Part shown: positions 29,501-37,889 of the stretch, piece after piece | Numbering within the stretch: the first letter of the stretch is position 1 | Layout of the letters: each line of letters starts with the position of its first letter | Assembly: GCF_013284055.1 (NCBI RefSeq) | Contig: NZ_CP054143.1 | Location: forward strand, 992,001-1,056,000 | Source: Deefgea piscis | GTDB taxonomy: Bacteria; Pseudomonadota; Gammaproteobacteria; Burkholderiales; Chitinibacteraceae | Reading direction: 5' to 3' | DNA length: 64,000 bases | Position numbers and translations under genes: made by a program | Notes under the pieces: generated by a model | The model's input: only the letters and a program-made list of their open reading frames with translations | The model's database searches: none | Told to the model about the DNA's origin: nothing

Positions 29501-32500
29501 TCAGTGCGCGGGACTATTGTGGTGAAGACTTATGGACCAGCCATGCCAAGGCGCGCATTAAGCCCGAACCCAATGCGCTATTACTCGCGCAAAGCCACAT
29601 TCAAATTCCGCAGCGCTGCGTCGACTTTAACGGCGCCAGCCATCAAGCCCTCACCCAAGCGGCAGGCTTAGATTACGGCGCGGCATTTTTGTGTGTTGAG
29701 CACGGCTGGATCGACGGCAATCAAGTGACTGCCAAGCTGCAATATCCAACGGCACTGCAAGCCGAGCTAGCTGATTATCACTTGCACCCTGCGCTACTCG
29801 ATTGCACATTCCAGCTGATTATTCAGCTATTGCAAGACGAAATGGCGGCGCTCTCTGGCGTAGCGTTTGTGCCCACCAAAATTGGCCGAATTGCTTTTGC
29901 CAGCAACAGCAATCCACCGGCTTTGGCCCAGCTCACATTAATTCAACGTGCGCCGCATTCTTTAACCGCAGATTTCATTATTTGCGACGCAGCGGGTGAA
30001 GTGATTGTCGCGATTAAAGAAGCGCGCTTTCGCAGCGTTCGGCTGCGTAAAACCCAGCACGATGCCCTGCATCTGTTGCACTATCGCGGCCAAGCCGCAC
30101 CTTTACCGGCGCAGCAATTGCCACAACTGCCTGTTAACGCACTGGCTGCTAGCCTGCAGCAACACGTTGCCAGCTTAAGCGAGCAAGCCGAGTTTAATCG
30201 CTATTTAAACGAAGTCGAGCCACTGCTCGACAGCCTTGCTAGCCATAGCAATATCGAGCTGCTGGGCGAGCTGGATGCGGCCAACAATTCTGAGCGCTAT
30301 CTCAACTGCTTGGCGATTGCCGCCAAAGATCAGCTGATTGAGCGCCATGGTGATCAATGGCAACGCAGCGCCAATAGCGACGACGGCATTAGCGCCAATG
30401 CCATTTGGCAAGTGTTGGTCAGCGAATACAGCGCGTATTTCCACAGCATTCATGCCATTGGTTTGGCCAAAATTCGCCATCAAGCCGACTTTGATCCGAG
30501 CGCCGCGCAGCCGCATCTCGCCGCCAGCGATTATCCAAGCCTGTGGCGCGCCGCTTTAGGTGGTCAACGCCAACAAGCGCTGGCTAAACACATCGCCGAT
30601 TTACTCGCCGAGCACGCAGCGATGCTCGATATTGGCCAACGCCTGAGTCTGTTAGAAGTCGCCGCAGGCGCACCGATTTTTGCCCAAGAAGCCGCCAGCC
30701 AACTCGATTTAACCCACTGCGACTATGGGTTTGCCACACCATCAGACGACACCTTGGCCGAGCTCACGCAATGGCGTCAGCAGCTGCCGGATTTACGCAT
30801 CGAGAAAATCCCAGCCATCGAGCAAATCGAGCGCAGCGTGCCACACGGCGTTGATCTGGCGATAGTGAGTCTGGACTTTAGTGATGTCAGCAGCGCCAAA
30901 GCCGCCATCGCTTATGCCAGCGCGCAATTGGCACCACAAGGCAAGCTCTTACTGATTGGTCGTCATCGTTCGCAATGGCTGGATTTTATTTGCGCCGATC
31001 TCGCTCAGCCACTGGAAAGCCCGAGCGAATACTGGGCCAGCCACCTCAGCCAGCAAGGGTATTGCTGTGCCGAGCTAATTGAAGCTGCGCCTGATCGCTA
31101 TACTGACTTGTTTTTCCAAATCGCGACTCTAGATCAGCCCGCGCCGATGGTGGCCACGGCCAGCGATATCACGCCTTGCCTCATCCTTATCGATCCATCG
31201 CAAATCGACGATGCAGCGCACCAAGCATGGCTGGCTGAACTGCAGCAACAACTGAGCGTTCAAGGCATCACTGCCGAGCTGCATCAGGCCAGCACCGAGC
31301 AGCCGCTCAATGCCGTTATCAGCCAATTATTTAGCGCGCAACGCGGGCATATTATTTTGCACCCGGGGTATCGCCCTGCAAGCGACAGCTTAAGCGTGCT
31401 AGCGCAACAAACCCAACGCTGCGGGCAATTGGCGCAATTACTCAGCGCCGTCGAGCACAGCCAATGCGCCGCTGATTGCTGGATTATCACCCAAGGTGCC
31501 ACCGATCTAACGCCGGCCGCGGCAGCCACAGAGCGCGCCGACAGTGCGCTTTGGGGTTTTGCCCGCACTTTACTCAATGAAGCCAGCGATGCGGCGTTTC
31601 ACTTAATCGACTTTGCCAACAACAACTCGGCGATTCAGACCGCCGCATTAGCGCGAGAAATCGCCGCGCAAAGCCCCGAGCAAGAAGTCATTATCGACGC
31701 CAATGGCGCGCGCTTTGTGCCGCGCCTGCAGTTAGTTCAAGCGGCGCATAGCGAAAAATCCGCCGCCAACGACGGCGAAATCATCCAGCTTGGTTTTGAA
31801 TTCCCCGGCCAATTACGCAATTTGCGCTGGGCCGCCACCACGCCTGCGCCGCTGGCTGCCGATCAAATCGACATCGACGTTGTGGCCACTGGGCTTAATT
31901 TCCGCGATGTGATGTATGCGCTGGGTTTACTCTCGGATGAAGCAGTCGAAAACGGCTTTGCTGGCCCAACCTTAGGGCTTGAATTTGCTGGTGTGGTGCG
32001 CCAAGTGGGCGCCGACGTGGTGGGTTATCAAGTTGGCGATGAAGTGGTTGGTTTTGGCCCATCGAGCTTTGCCAATCGGGTACGCACCCAAAGCAGCGCC
32101 ATTGCCAAAATCCCCGCAGGCATTTCATTTGCTGCCGCAGCGACGATTCCTAGCGTGTTTTTCACCGTGTACTACGCGCTGCAGCATCTGGCGCGCTTAG
32201 AGCCCGGTGAAAAAATCTTAATTCATGGTGCCGCCGGTGGCGTAGGTATTGCCGCAATTCAATTGGCCAAGCACTTAGGCGCAGAAATTTACGCCACGGC
32301 CGGTTCGGATGAAAAACGCGCCTTCTTGCAACAAATGGGCGTGCAGCATATTTATGATTCGCGCTCGCTCAGCTACGCCGATGAAATCTTGCGCGACACC
32401 GCCGATTTAGGCGTCGATGTGGTGCTCAATTCGCTGGCTGGTGAAGCAATTAATCGCAATTTCTCGGTACTTAAACCGTTTGGCCGTTTCTTGGAATTGG

Positions 32501-34026
32501 GCAAACGCGATTTTTACGAAAACAGCAAAATTGGCCTACGGCCATTCCGCAATAACATCAGTTATTTCGGCATTGATGCCGACCAAATGATGCAAGTGCG
32601 TCCCGCGCTCACCCAGCGTTTGTTTACTGAAGTGATGGCGCTGTTTAGTGAGGGCGTATTGTCGCCATTGCCGTATCAAGTGTTTGATGCCGAGCAGATT
32701 GTCGACGCCTTCCGCCATATGCAGCAGGCCAAACAAATCGGCAAAATTGTCGTCACTTATTCGCATGGCCTGATGGCGCAACATGCCGCGCCGCAACCAG
32801 CCGCGTTGCAATTGTCGGCTGAGGGCAGCTATTTGGTGACTGGCGGTTTAGCTGGCTTTGGCCTTAAAACCGCGCAATGGCTAGCTGATAAAGGCGCTAA
32901 AAATCTAGTGTTAATCAGCCGCAGCGGCCCAAGCGCCCCCGAAGCGCAAGCGGCGATTGCCGCGCTGCGTTTGCGCGGCGTTAAAGTGTTGCCACTGGCT
33001 TGCGACGTCACCCAATTGGCCGAACTGGCTCAAGTATTTTCCCACTTTGGCCAAACCATGCCGCCGCTCAAAGGCATTGTGCACGCCGCGGTGGTGATTG
33101 ATGACGCGCTAATTCGCAATACCGAACCGGCGCAAATCAATAAAGTGCTGGCGCCCAAAATGCTCGGCGCCGATTACTTGCATCAACTAAGCGCGCCGCT
33201 CGATTTGGATTTCTTTGTGCTGTATTCATCGGCAACAACGATTTTTGGTAATCCGGGCCAAGCGAGCTATGTCGCCGCCAATCATTATATGGAAGCACTC
33301 GCAGAGCAACGCCGCGCGCAAGGCCTACCGGCCACCAGCGTGTGCTGGGGCGCGATTGACGACGTAGGCTTTTTGGCGCGCAATGAAAAAATCAAAGATG
33401 CGCTACAAAATCGCATGGGCGGCAAGGCACTGAGCTCTGATCAAGCACTCAATTATCTAGAGCAAATGCTGATCGAGCAAAGCTCGGGCTTGAGCGTGTT
33501 AGAGCTTGATTGGCCGGCTTTGGCGCGCTTTTTACCCAGCGCCAAATCGCCAAAATTTAGCGCCATCGCCCGCCGCATGCAAAGCAATGATCAAGCGAAT
33601 GATCAAGCCAGCGATATTCAAAGCTTGATCGACACGCTAAGCGATACTGAGCTGCACGCTACGTTTGTCAGCATGCTTAAACAAGAAGTCGCGCAAATTT
33701 TGCGCGTGAATGCCGAAAAAATCGACGCCAGCGGCTCTTTATACGACATCGGTTTAGATTCGCTGATGGGCGTTGAACTGGTGGTGGCGCTCGAAGAGCG
33801 TTTTGGTACCCGCCTGCCAGTGATGGCGCTGAGCGAAAGCCCAACGATTAACAAGCTAGCCGATCGCTTGATTTTGCAGCTTAAACACCACGAAGCCGTC
33901 AGCGACGACGCCACATTGGCGCAAGTGCAGCATTTATCTGCCGTGCATGGCGCAAGTAGCGAAACCGATTCACATGCTTTAGCCAGCCAAATCAGCCAGC
34001 AAAGCACTACGCGGATTATTCAATGA
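26557..34026 (+). CDS. Fully reducing type I PKS/FAS-like synthase (RkpA-like)
   Basis: 2489 residues in one multidomain chain. KS: residues 1-430, Cys172 in DTACSSS, His307 in EAHGTGT, His347 in KSNLGHL. AT: about 525-830, Ser620 in GHSVGE, His723 in YAFH. DH: about 890-1160, His920 and Asp1082 in HPALLDC. A region at about 1170-1560 looks like a decayed C-methyltransferase (LLEVAAG near 1367). ER: about 1750-2065, HGAAGGVGIA from 1890. KR: about 2085-2270, Ser2225 and Tyr2238. ACP: Ser2402 in GLDSL. With all reductive domains present it should make a saturated acyl chain. The size and the downstream oxoamine synthase match RkpA of rhizobial K-antigen loci. The stop overlaps the next start by four bases. 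Confidence 0.93.
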   Translation: MTKRVAIIGYSHRLPNSTGNSYWDNLLNEEHLITEVEAGRWSKEAFLHANKNHAGTSYTFKAGSIGDISGFDAGFFGIAPREAAQMDPQQRILLELSWEALENAGIKPSTIRGSQCGVYIGIASADYSYRLADDLAAIDSAVATGNTASIAANRLSYALDLRGPSMAIDTACSSSMVAFHQACQSILSGENSQALAGGISLHLHPYGFIIFSKASMLSKKGRCNVFDEAGDGYVRSEGGGIFVLKDYDLALADGDPIIAVVAHSGVNTDGKKNGLTVPSCTAQAELLKQTYAKAGIAASEIDYLEAHGTGTAVGDPIETRAIGLALGQHRSSESPLLIGSVKSNLGHLEAASGVAGLVKALHCLQYRMVPATIGIKKLNPKIKFAELNLKVVTQAQPLKATGRLVIGVNSFGFGGANAHVILESAPQHAASASAAPAQALPIILSARSAAALPAAASNLNDYLAKTPDFNVYDLAYQLTLRREQHPHQVMAFCQTPSEVSAFLSQVIAQSEPVLGGKTIAKAQGPVFVFSGNGSQWASMGRSLLASNAVFQQAIAEVDAHFMPLSGYGLQDEIAGRNGQDSDNRYAQTEIAQPALFAIQVALVQMLRSQGITPSAVTGHSVGEVAAAWAAGALTLKDATAVIYHRSRMQGKTKGSGQMTAVAMGESEMNALLAECGLNIAIAGINSARGITLAGEVNALSQIEAQLAARNIRFKRLDLDYAFHSAKMDPIENDLIAALSDIKPQLNSIAFYSTVTGELLSGEKLNAQYWWHNIRQPVLFENAINAINQSGANVFLEVGPHSVLRSYILETLKNNACEGLVLGTLSKTEHCENKVFSAMASIIASGCEIDWATQFPTPGQFMQLPNYPWQRERLWVNSSTESLGQLSRDMLHPLLGYALKQHTSSWENQLDTIKNTVLADHVVGDAVVFPGTGYVELALAAASQHTQSALIEIEELEILAPLILAESPTKLVRTVISGQQIHISARDYCGEDLWTSHAKARIKPEPNALLLAQSHIQIPQRCVDFNGASHQALTQAAGLDYGAAFLCVEHGWIDGNQVTAKLQYPTALQAELADYHLHPALLDCTFQLIIQLLQDEMAALSGVAFVPTKIGRIAFASNSNPPALAQLTLIQRAPHSLTADFIICDAAGEVIVAIKEARFRSVRLRKTQHDALHLLHYRGQAAPLPAQQLPQLPVNALAASLQQHVASLSEQAEFNRYLNEVEPLLDSLASHSNIELLGELDAANNSERYLNCLAIAAKDQLIERHGDQWQRSANSDDGISANAIWQVLVSEYSAYFHSIHAIGLAKIRHQADFDPSAAQPHLAASDYPSLWRAALGGQRQQALAKHIADLLAEHAAMLDIGQRLSLLEVAAGAPIFAQEAASQLDLTHCDYGFATPSDDTLAELTQWRQQLPDLRIEKIPAIEQIERSVPHGVDLAIVSLDFSDVSSAKAAIAYASAQLAPQGKLLLIGRHRSQWLDFICADLAQPLESPSEYWASHLSQQGYCCAELIEAAPDRYTDLFFQIATLDQPAPMVATASDITPCLILIDPSQIDDAAHQAWLAELQQQLSVQGITAELHQASTEQPLNAVISQLFSAQRGHIILHPGYRPASDSLSVLAQQTQRCGQLAQLLSAVEHSQCAADCWIITQGATDLTPAAAATERADSALWGFARTLLNEASDAAFHLIDFANNNSAIQTAALAREIAAQSPEQEVIIDANGARFVPRLQLVQAAHSEKSAANDGEIIQLGFEFPGQLRNLRWAATTPAPLAADQIDIDVVATGLNFRDVMYALGLLSDEAVENGFAGPTLGLEFAGVVRQVGADVVGYQVGDEVVGFGPSSFANRVRTQSSAIAKIPAGISFAAAATIPSVFFTVYYALQHLARLEPGEKILIHGAAGGVGIAAIQLAKHLGAEIYATAGSDEKRAFLQQMGVQHIYDSRSLSYADEILRDTADLGVDVVLNSLAGEAINRNFSVLKPFGRFLELGKRDFYENSKIGLRPFRNNISYFGIDADQMMQVRPALTQRLFTEVMALFSEGVLSPLPYQVFDAEQIVDAFRHMQQAKQIGKIVVTYSHGLMAQHAAPQPAALQLSAEGSYLVTGGLAGFGLKTAQWLADKGAKNLVLISRSGPSAPEAQAAIAALRLRGVKVLPLACDVTQLAELAQVFSHFGQTMPPLKGIVHAAVVIDDALIRNTEPAQINKVLAPKMLGADYLHQLSAPLDLDFFVLYSSATTIFGNPGQASYVAANHYMEALAEQRRAQGLPATSVCWGAIDDVGFLARNEKIKDALQNRMGGKALSSDQALNYLEQMLIEQSSGLSVLELDWPALARFLPSAKSPKFSAIARRMQSNDQANDQASDIQSLIDTLSDTELHATFVSMLKQEVAQILRVNAEKIDASGSLYDIGLDSLMGVELVVALEERFGTRLPVMALSESPTINKLADRLILQLKHHEAVSDDATLAQVQHLSAVHGASSETDSHALASQISQQSTTRIIQ

Positions 34027-35333
34027 GTATCACCAGCAAATTGAAAGACCAGCTGATTCAGCAAGCGCTCGAGCGCAAGCTTAAAAACGCCGAAGCGCCC
34101 ATCGCTCGCCCTGCTGCGCGCGACGATATCCCCGAAGCGTTTTATCGTTTTCATCTGCATCCGGGCTATTTGCAGCTGCGTATCATCAATGAAGGCGCCA
34201 AAAAAATGGGCATTGCCAGCCCATTTTTTAAGCAACACGACGGCATCGCTGGCGCAATCAGCCAAATCGACGGCCAGCCGTATATCAACTTTGCCAGCTA
34301 CAACTACCTCGATTTAAATCAGCACCCCGCAGTGCACCAAGCGGCCAAAGACGCGATTGATCAATATGGCGTTTCGGTCTCGGCCAGCCGCGTGGTCTCA
34401 GGCGAGCGGCCAATTCACCGTGAACTTGAGCGCGCCATTGCCGATGCCTATGGCGTCGATGACGCGGTAACTTTTGTCAGCGGCCACGCCACCAATGTCA
34501 GCACCATCGGCCATTTATTTGGCCCCAAAGACTTGGTGCTGCATGACGAACTGATTCACAACAGCGCCTTGCAAGGCATTTTGCTGTCGGGCGCCAAACG
34601 CCTGCCGTTTGCCCACAATAATTACGCCGCGCTAGATGAAATCCTCAGCACGCAGCGCCGCCAATTTGAGCGGGTATTGATTGTGGTTGAAGGCATTTAC
34701 AGCATGGACGGGGATTTTCCCGATCTGCCACAGCTCATCGAAATCAAAAACCGCCACCGCGCCTTGCTGATGGTCGATGAAGCGCATTCGTTTGGCGTGA
34801 TGGGGCCAACCGGCATGGGCATCCGCGAGCATTTTGGCGTGGCTGGGCAAGACGTTGATATCTGGATGGGCACCCTGAGCAAAACGCTATCAGCGTGCGG
34901 CGGCTATATCGCTGGCGAATCGGCGTTGATTGAGCATTTAAAATTCTTAGCCCCCGGCTTTTTATACAGCGTGGGCATGCCAGCCCCCGTTGCCGCGGCG
35001 GCTTTGGCAGCACTTAACTGTATGCAGCAAGAAAACCAGCGGGTGCAAACGCTACAAGCTCGCGGGCAATATTTTTTGGCGCAAGCCAAACAGCGCGGCA
35101 TCGACACCGGCCACAGCGCAGGCTTGGCGATTATCCCGGCGATTGTTGGCAGCTCGCTGAAAGCCGCGCGCTTGTCAGCAGCACTATTTGCCCAAGGGAT
35201 GAATGTGCAGCCGATTTTGTACCCCGCCGTGCCAGAAAAAGCCGCGCGACTGCGATTTTTTATTAGCTGCGAGCACAGCGAACAACAAATCGACGCCACG
35301 CTCGACGCACTGCAAGCAGCATTACGCGCATAA
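34023..35333 (+). CDS. Alpha-oxoamine synthase (RkpG-like, AONS family)
   Basis: 436-residue PLP enzyme of the 8-amino-7-oxononanoate/serine palmitoyltransferase/2-amino-3-ketobutyrate ligase family. The PLP Lys is Lys287 in TLSKTLSACGGYIAG; the cofactor Asp is in MVDEAHSFGVMGPTG. It has an about 80-residue N-terminal extension, as in RkpG. Family members condense an amino acid with an acyl thioester, releasing CO2. Directly behind a reducing PKS, the likely acyl donor is the ACP-bound chain, as in fumonisin-type release. It starts inside the PKS stop codon. Confidence 0.9.
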   Translation: MSITSKLKDQLIQQALERKLKNAEAPIARPAARDDIPEAFYRFHLHPGYLQLRIINEGAKKMGIASPFFKQHDGIAGAISQIDGQPYINFASYNYLDLNQHPAVHQAAKDAIDQYGVSVSASRVVSGERPIHRELERAIADAYGVDDAVTFVSGHATNVSTIGHLFGPKDLVLHDELIHNSALQGILLSGAKRLPFAHNNYAALDEILSTQRRQFERVLIVVEGIYSMDGDFPDLPQLIEIKNRHRALLMVDEAHSFGVMGPTGMGIREHFGVAGQDVDIWMGTLSKTLSACGGYIAGESALIEHLKFLAPGFLYSVGMPAPVAAAALAALNCMQQENQRVQTLQARGQYFLAQAKQRGIDTGHSAGLAIIPAIVGSSLKAARLSAALFAQGMNVQPILYPAVPEKAARLRFFISCEHSEQQIDATLDALQAALRA

Positions 35334-36158
35334 ATGGCCAAGTATTCGCTGATTGTTCGGCAGCTGATCACCGAGCTATTTGCGCCCAAAGCGCCCGCCA
35401 TCGAGCAAAAAATCCCGGTCGAGCGCCACCTGATCGAGGATATTTTGCGCGAAGGTCGGCGCAAAAATAATATCCATCTAGTGAGCGAATTTTGCAGCGA
35501 CACCGCGCAGCAATACCGCAAGGACCACGGCATCTCGCTTACCAGCTGGATTGCCAAAGGTTTAGCCTCTGCGGTTCATGAAGATTTGGCGATTCAATCG
35601 AGTTTGCGCGGCAAAACACGGCGGGTGATTTTTCAAGAAGTCGATATCGCCGTGATGATCGAGCGGCAACTCGCCGACCAATCCTACCAACCTTTGCATT
35701 ACATCATTCGTAATGCCGGCAGCAAAAATCTAACGCAAATCCAAGCCGAATTAAGCCAAGCCAAAACCGGCGAAATCGGCAACGGCGGGCCACTCACCGC
35801 CTTGGAATTGGCATTTTTTAAGCTACCAAGCTGGCTTAGAAAACCAGTGTGGTGGTGGCTGCGCTACGACCCCTATTCGCGCAAGCAAATGCTCGGCACT
35901 GTGGGTATTACCTCGAACGGCATGTTTGCCAAAGGCGCGGCGGTGATACTCCCCATATCGCCACTAAGCCTAACGCTATCCATCGGCGGCGCCAGCCAGC
36001 GCATCGTCGCCAGCGGCGAGCAATTCAAAAGCAGCGAATATATACAACTCAACCTCAGCGCCGACCACGACGTCACCGACGGCGCCCCCCTCATGCGCTT
36101 CGCCAACCGCCTAGTCACCCACCTCGAACAAGGTCACCGACGACCCATTGATTCGTAA
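35334..36158 (+). CDS. E2-like acyltransferase without lipoyl domain
   Basis: 274 residues related to the catalytic domain of 2-oxoacid dehydrogenase E2 components and chloramphenicol acetyltransferase. The catalytic motif is present as LSADHDVTDGAPLM, with His245 and Asp249 (HxxxDG). There is no lipoyl or subunit-binding domain. It starts immediately after the oxoamine synthase stop (TAAATG) and so belongs to the same operon. A role as acyltransferase on the amino-lipid made by the two upstream enzymes is an inference. The end converges with the sulfatase-like gene. Confidence 0.75.
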   Translation: MAKYSLIVRQLITELFAPKAPAIEQKIPVERHLIEDILREGRRKNNIHLVSEFCSDTAQQYRKDHGISLTSWIAKGLASAVHEDLAIQSSLRGKTRRVIFQEVDIAVMIERQLADQSYQPLHYIIRNAGSKNLTQIQAELSQAKTGEIGNGGPLTALELAFFKLPSWLRKPVWWWLRYDPYSRKQMLGTVGITSNGMFAKGAAVILPISPLSLTLSIGGASQRIVASGEQFKSSEYIQLNLSADHDVTDGAPLMRFANRLVTHLEQGHRRPIDS

Positions 36159-36165
36159 TGCTTCG

Positions 36166-36198
36166 TCGGGTGCGCCTTGGCGCACCGAGCGATGGTGG
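36166..36198. repeat. Half copy of the TAGGGTG element between convergent genes
   Basis: TCGGGTGCGCCTTGGCGCAC and a following GAGCGATGGTGG match one arm of family A. GGTGCGCC-TT-GGCGCACC (36169-36186) is a perfect hairpin placed between the two convergent stops and may slow or end transcription. Confidence 0.7.
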
Positions 36199-36227
36199 TG
36201 AACACCATGCCACGTACCGTGGCATTT

Positions 36228-37889
36228 TTATCGAGCCAAATGGCGTAAAACGTCTCCAGCCAATTGATGTGCGGCGATGCACGACGTCGACGGCATTTGT
36301 GCAAGCAATGGTGATCTTGACCCGGAACGATGTTGTAGGGTGCGCCTTGGCGCACGCGGGGCAATGGTGGAGACCTGCGATGCTGGCGCGTGCGCAAATC
36401 CTTTGGATTTGCACACCCTACGATAACCCGTCTTACGTGGGGTTTGCCAAATAAAATAATCGGTGTTGCCGCTGGGCTCACCGTGGGCGGCGTAGACCTT
36501 GGGCAAGATCGGCACATGGTCGCCGTACCAACACAAGGTGGCGGGTCTGGCTAAGGCGGTGAGTTGCGCTCGTAGTTGCGCCAACATCCGGTTGGCGTTG
36601 GCTTGGTGACGCAAATAAATGGTTAATTCTTCGCCGTCTTTGGGCGCTGCGCCGTGGTACACCTGCTCGGCGTCGCCCGCCGCCAATTGCTCTAAATGCA
36701 AAGGGCCGTGATTTTCCATGGTGATGACAAAAATAAACGTCGGTTGTGTCGCTGCCGCTAGCACCTCACCCATTTTGGCCGCCACTTGTAAATCATCCAC
36801 ATACGGCATGCCAGCGGGCGGTGGCGCAAAGGCGCTGATGTCGATAAATTCATCAAAACCCAATTGCGGATACAAGGCATCGCGGTGGTAAAAACTGGCG
36901 GCATACGGGTGAATGCACACGGTGCGATAACCCTGCTGGCGCAACTGCGCCGCCAATGATGCCGAATACTGGCGGGCAAAACGGCGGTAAGGATTAAATT
37001 GATGCACGCCCAATTGCTGCGGCGATAAACCCGACAAAAACGCAAATTCGCTACGCACGGTATTGGCGCCCCAAGCCGGTACTGCCAGCTGGCCGTACTG
37101 CAATGACTCGGCGCAAAACCGATCATATTCGCTCAAAATATCCGGGCGAATTTGCGGATAATAACGGCGAAAATCCACAAAAGACTCGCTTTGCACCACC
37201 AATAAATGCGGTACCACACCCTGATTCGGCTGCGGCAGCGGCCACGCTGGTGGCGTTAACTCGGGGTGGCGTTGCTCGGCCCAATAATAAGCAAATAAAG
37301 TCGCAAAAAACCCAAACTGCTGCTGATCCTGCGTTGGGCAAAACTGCATCGCTGGCACCGCGCGGCGCAATAACTGCACCGCCAATACAACCGCCAACAC
37401 CAAGCCCGCCCACGCCGACCAATACACGGCGTAGCTGACAGAATTGAGCACCGAATCTTCCAGCGCCACGCCCAAATACAGCAGCGCAAAAAATAGCGCG
37501 GTACAAAATAGCGCCTTCGCCACGCCAAAAAAAGGCAGATACAAGCGCGGATGGCGAATCGCATCGGCGATGTATTCAAAATCTTGCACAATAAACGGCT
37601 CGCGCAAGCTATGAAACTTGCTATTGCTAATCAGCACCAGCAGCAGCAACAAACCCGTTGCCAACACCGCCGCAAATGCTGGCCGCTGAAACAACGCCAG
37701 CTCAAAGCAAAATAAAGCCGCCCAAGCGCACACCAGCAAAGCATTCATTGCCCAAGGTCGCCGCCAAATCGCCTGTGGCCGAGGCTGGGCCAAGCGCTCA
37801 ATCAACACCGTGGCGGTCAGCCCCAGCGCCACCGGCCAAGCGCAAGCCGACGCCAGCAACCCCCACCCCGCAAGCAATCCATCAAACAC
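36228..37889 (-). CDS. LTA synthase-like sulfatase-fold membrane protein (RkpI-like)
   Basis: 553 residues from a GTG at 37889 that overlaps the SDR stop. About five N-terminal helices precede an extracytoplasmic alkaline phosphatase/sulfatase domain. The probable nucleophile is Thr277 in GANTVRSEF, with HPYAASFY and MENHGPLH segments and the metal site Asp457/His458 in WYGDHVP. Relatives transfer phosphoglycerol or phosphoethanolamine from phospholipid. Residues 490-518 (RRVCKSKG to RRTL) are encoded by a dispersed palindromic repeat. Family-like sequence (IAAHQLAGDVLRHL) seems to resume afterwards, so the repeat has probably inserted in the 3' part without closing the frame. Confidence 0.78.
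   Translation of the reverse strand: MFDGLLAGWGLLASACAWPVALGLTATVLIERLAQPRPQAIWRRPWAMNALLVCAWAALFCFELALFQRPAFAAVLATGLLLLLVLISNSKFHSLREPFIVQDFEYIADAIRHPRLYLPFFGVAKALFCTALFFALLYLGVALEDSVLNSVSYAVYWSAWAGLVLAVVLAVQLLRRAVPAMQFCPTQDQQQFGFFATLFAYYWAEQRHPELTPPAWPLPQPNQGVVPHLLVVQSESFVDFRRYYPQIRPDILSEYDRFCAESLQYGQLAVPAWGANTVRSEFAFLSGLSPQQLGVHQFNPYRRFARQYSASLAAQLRQQGYRTVCIHPYAASFYHRDALYPQLGFDEFIDISAFAPPPAGMPYVDDLQVAAKMGEVLAAATQPTFIFVITMENHGPLHLEQLAAGDAEQVYHGAAPKDGEELTIYLRHQANANRMLAQLRAQLTALARPATLCWYGDHVPILPKVYAAHGEPSGNTDYFIWQTPRKTGYRRVCKSKGFAHAPASQVSTIAPRAPRRTLQHRSGSRSPLLAQMPSTSCIAAHQLAGDVLRHLAR
36336..36420. repeat. TAGGGTG element (family A) inside the sulfatase-like gene
   Basis: 85 bases from TAGGGTGCGCCTTGGCGCAC to TTGGATTTGCACACCCTA, the reverse orientation of the 25939-26048 copy with a shorter middle. 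It lies wholly within the open frame of the LTA-synthase-like gene. Confidence 0.85.

Noticed and set aside
30060-31800. An active C-methyltransferase domain in the PKS
   Set aside because: The SAM-binding glycine motif is degraded.
26557-36158. A stand-alone secondary metabolite cluster separate from the capsule
   Set aside because: No tailoring, resistance or export genes of its own are present. The gene set matches the rkp type and is embedded directly beside kpsS, kpsC and the Kdo genes.
36115-36517. Several frames of 98-127 codons on both strands around the repeat
   Set aside because: They arise from the stop-poor, GC-rich palindromic element and the 3' ends of the two convergent genes.
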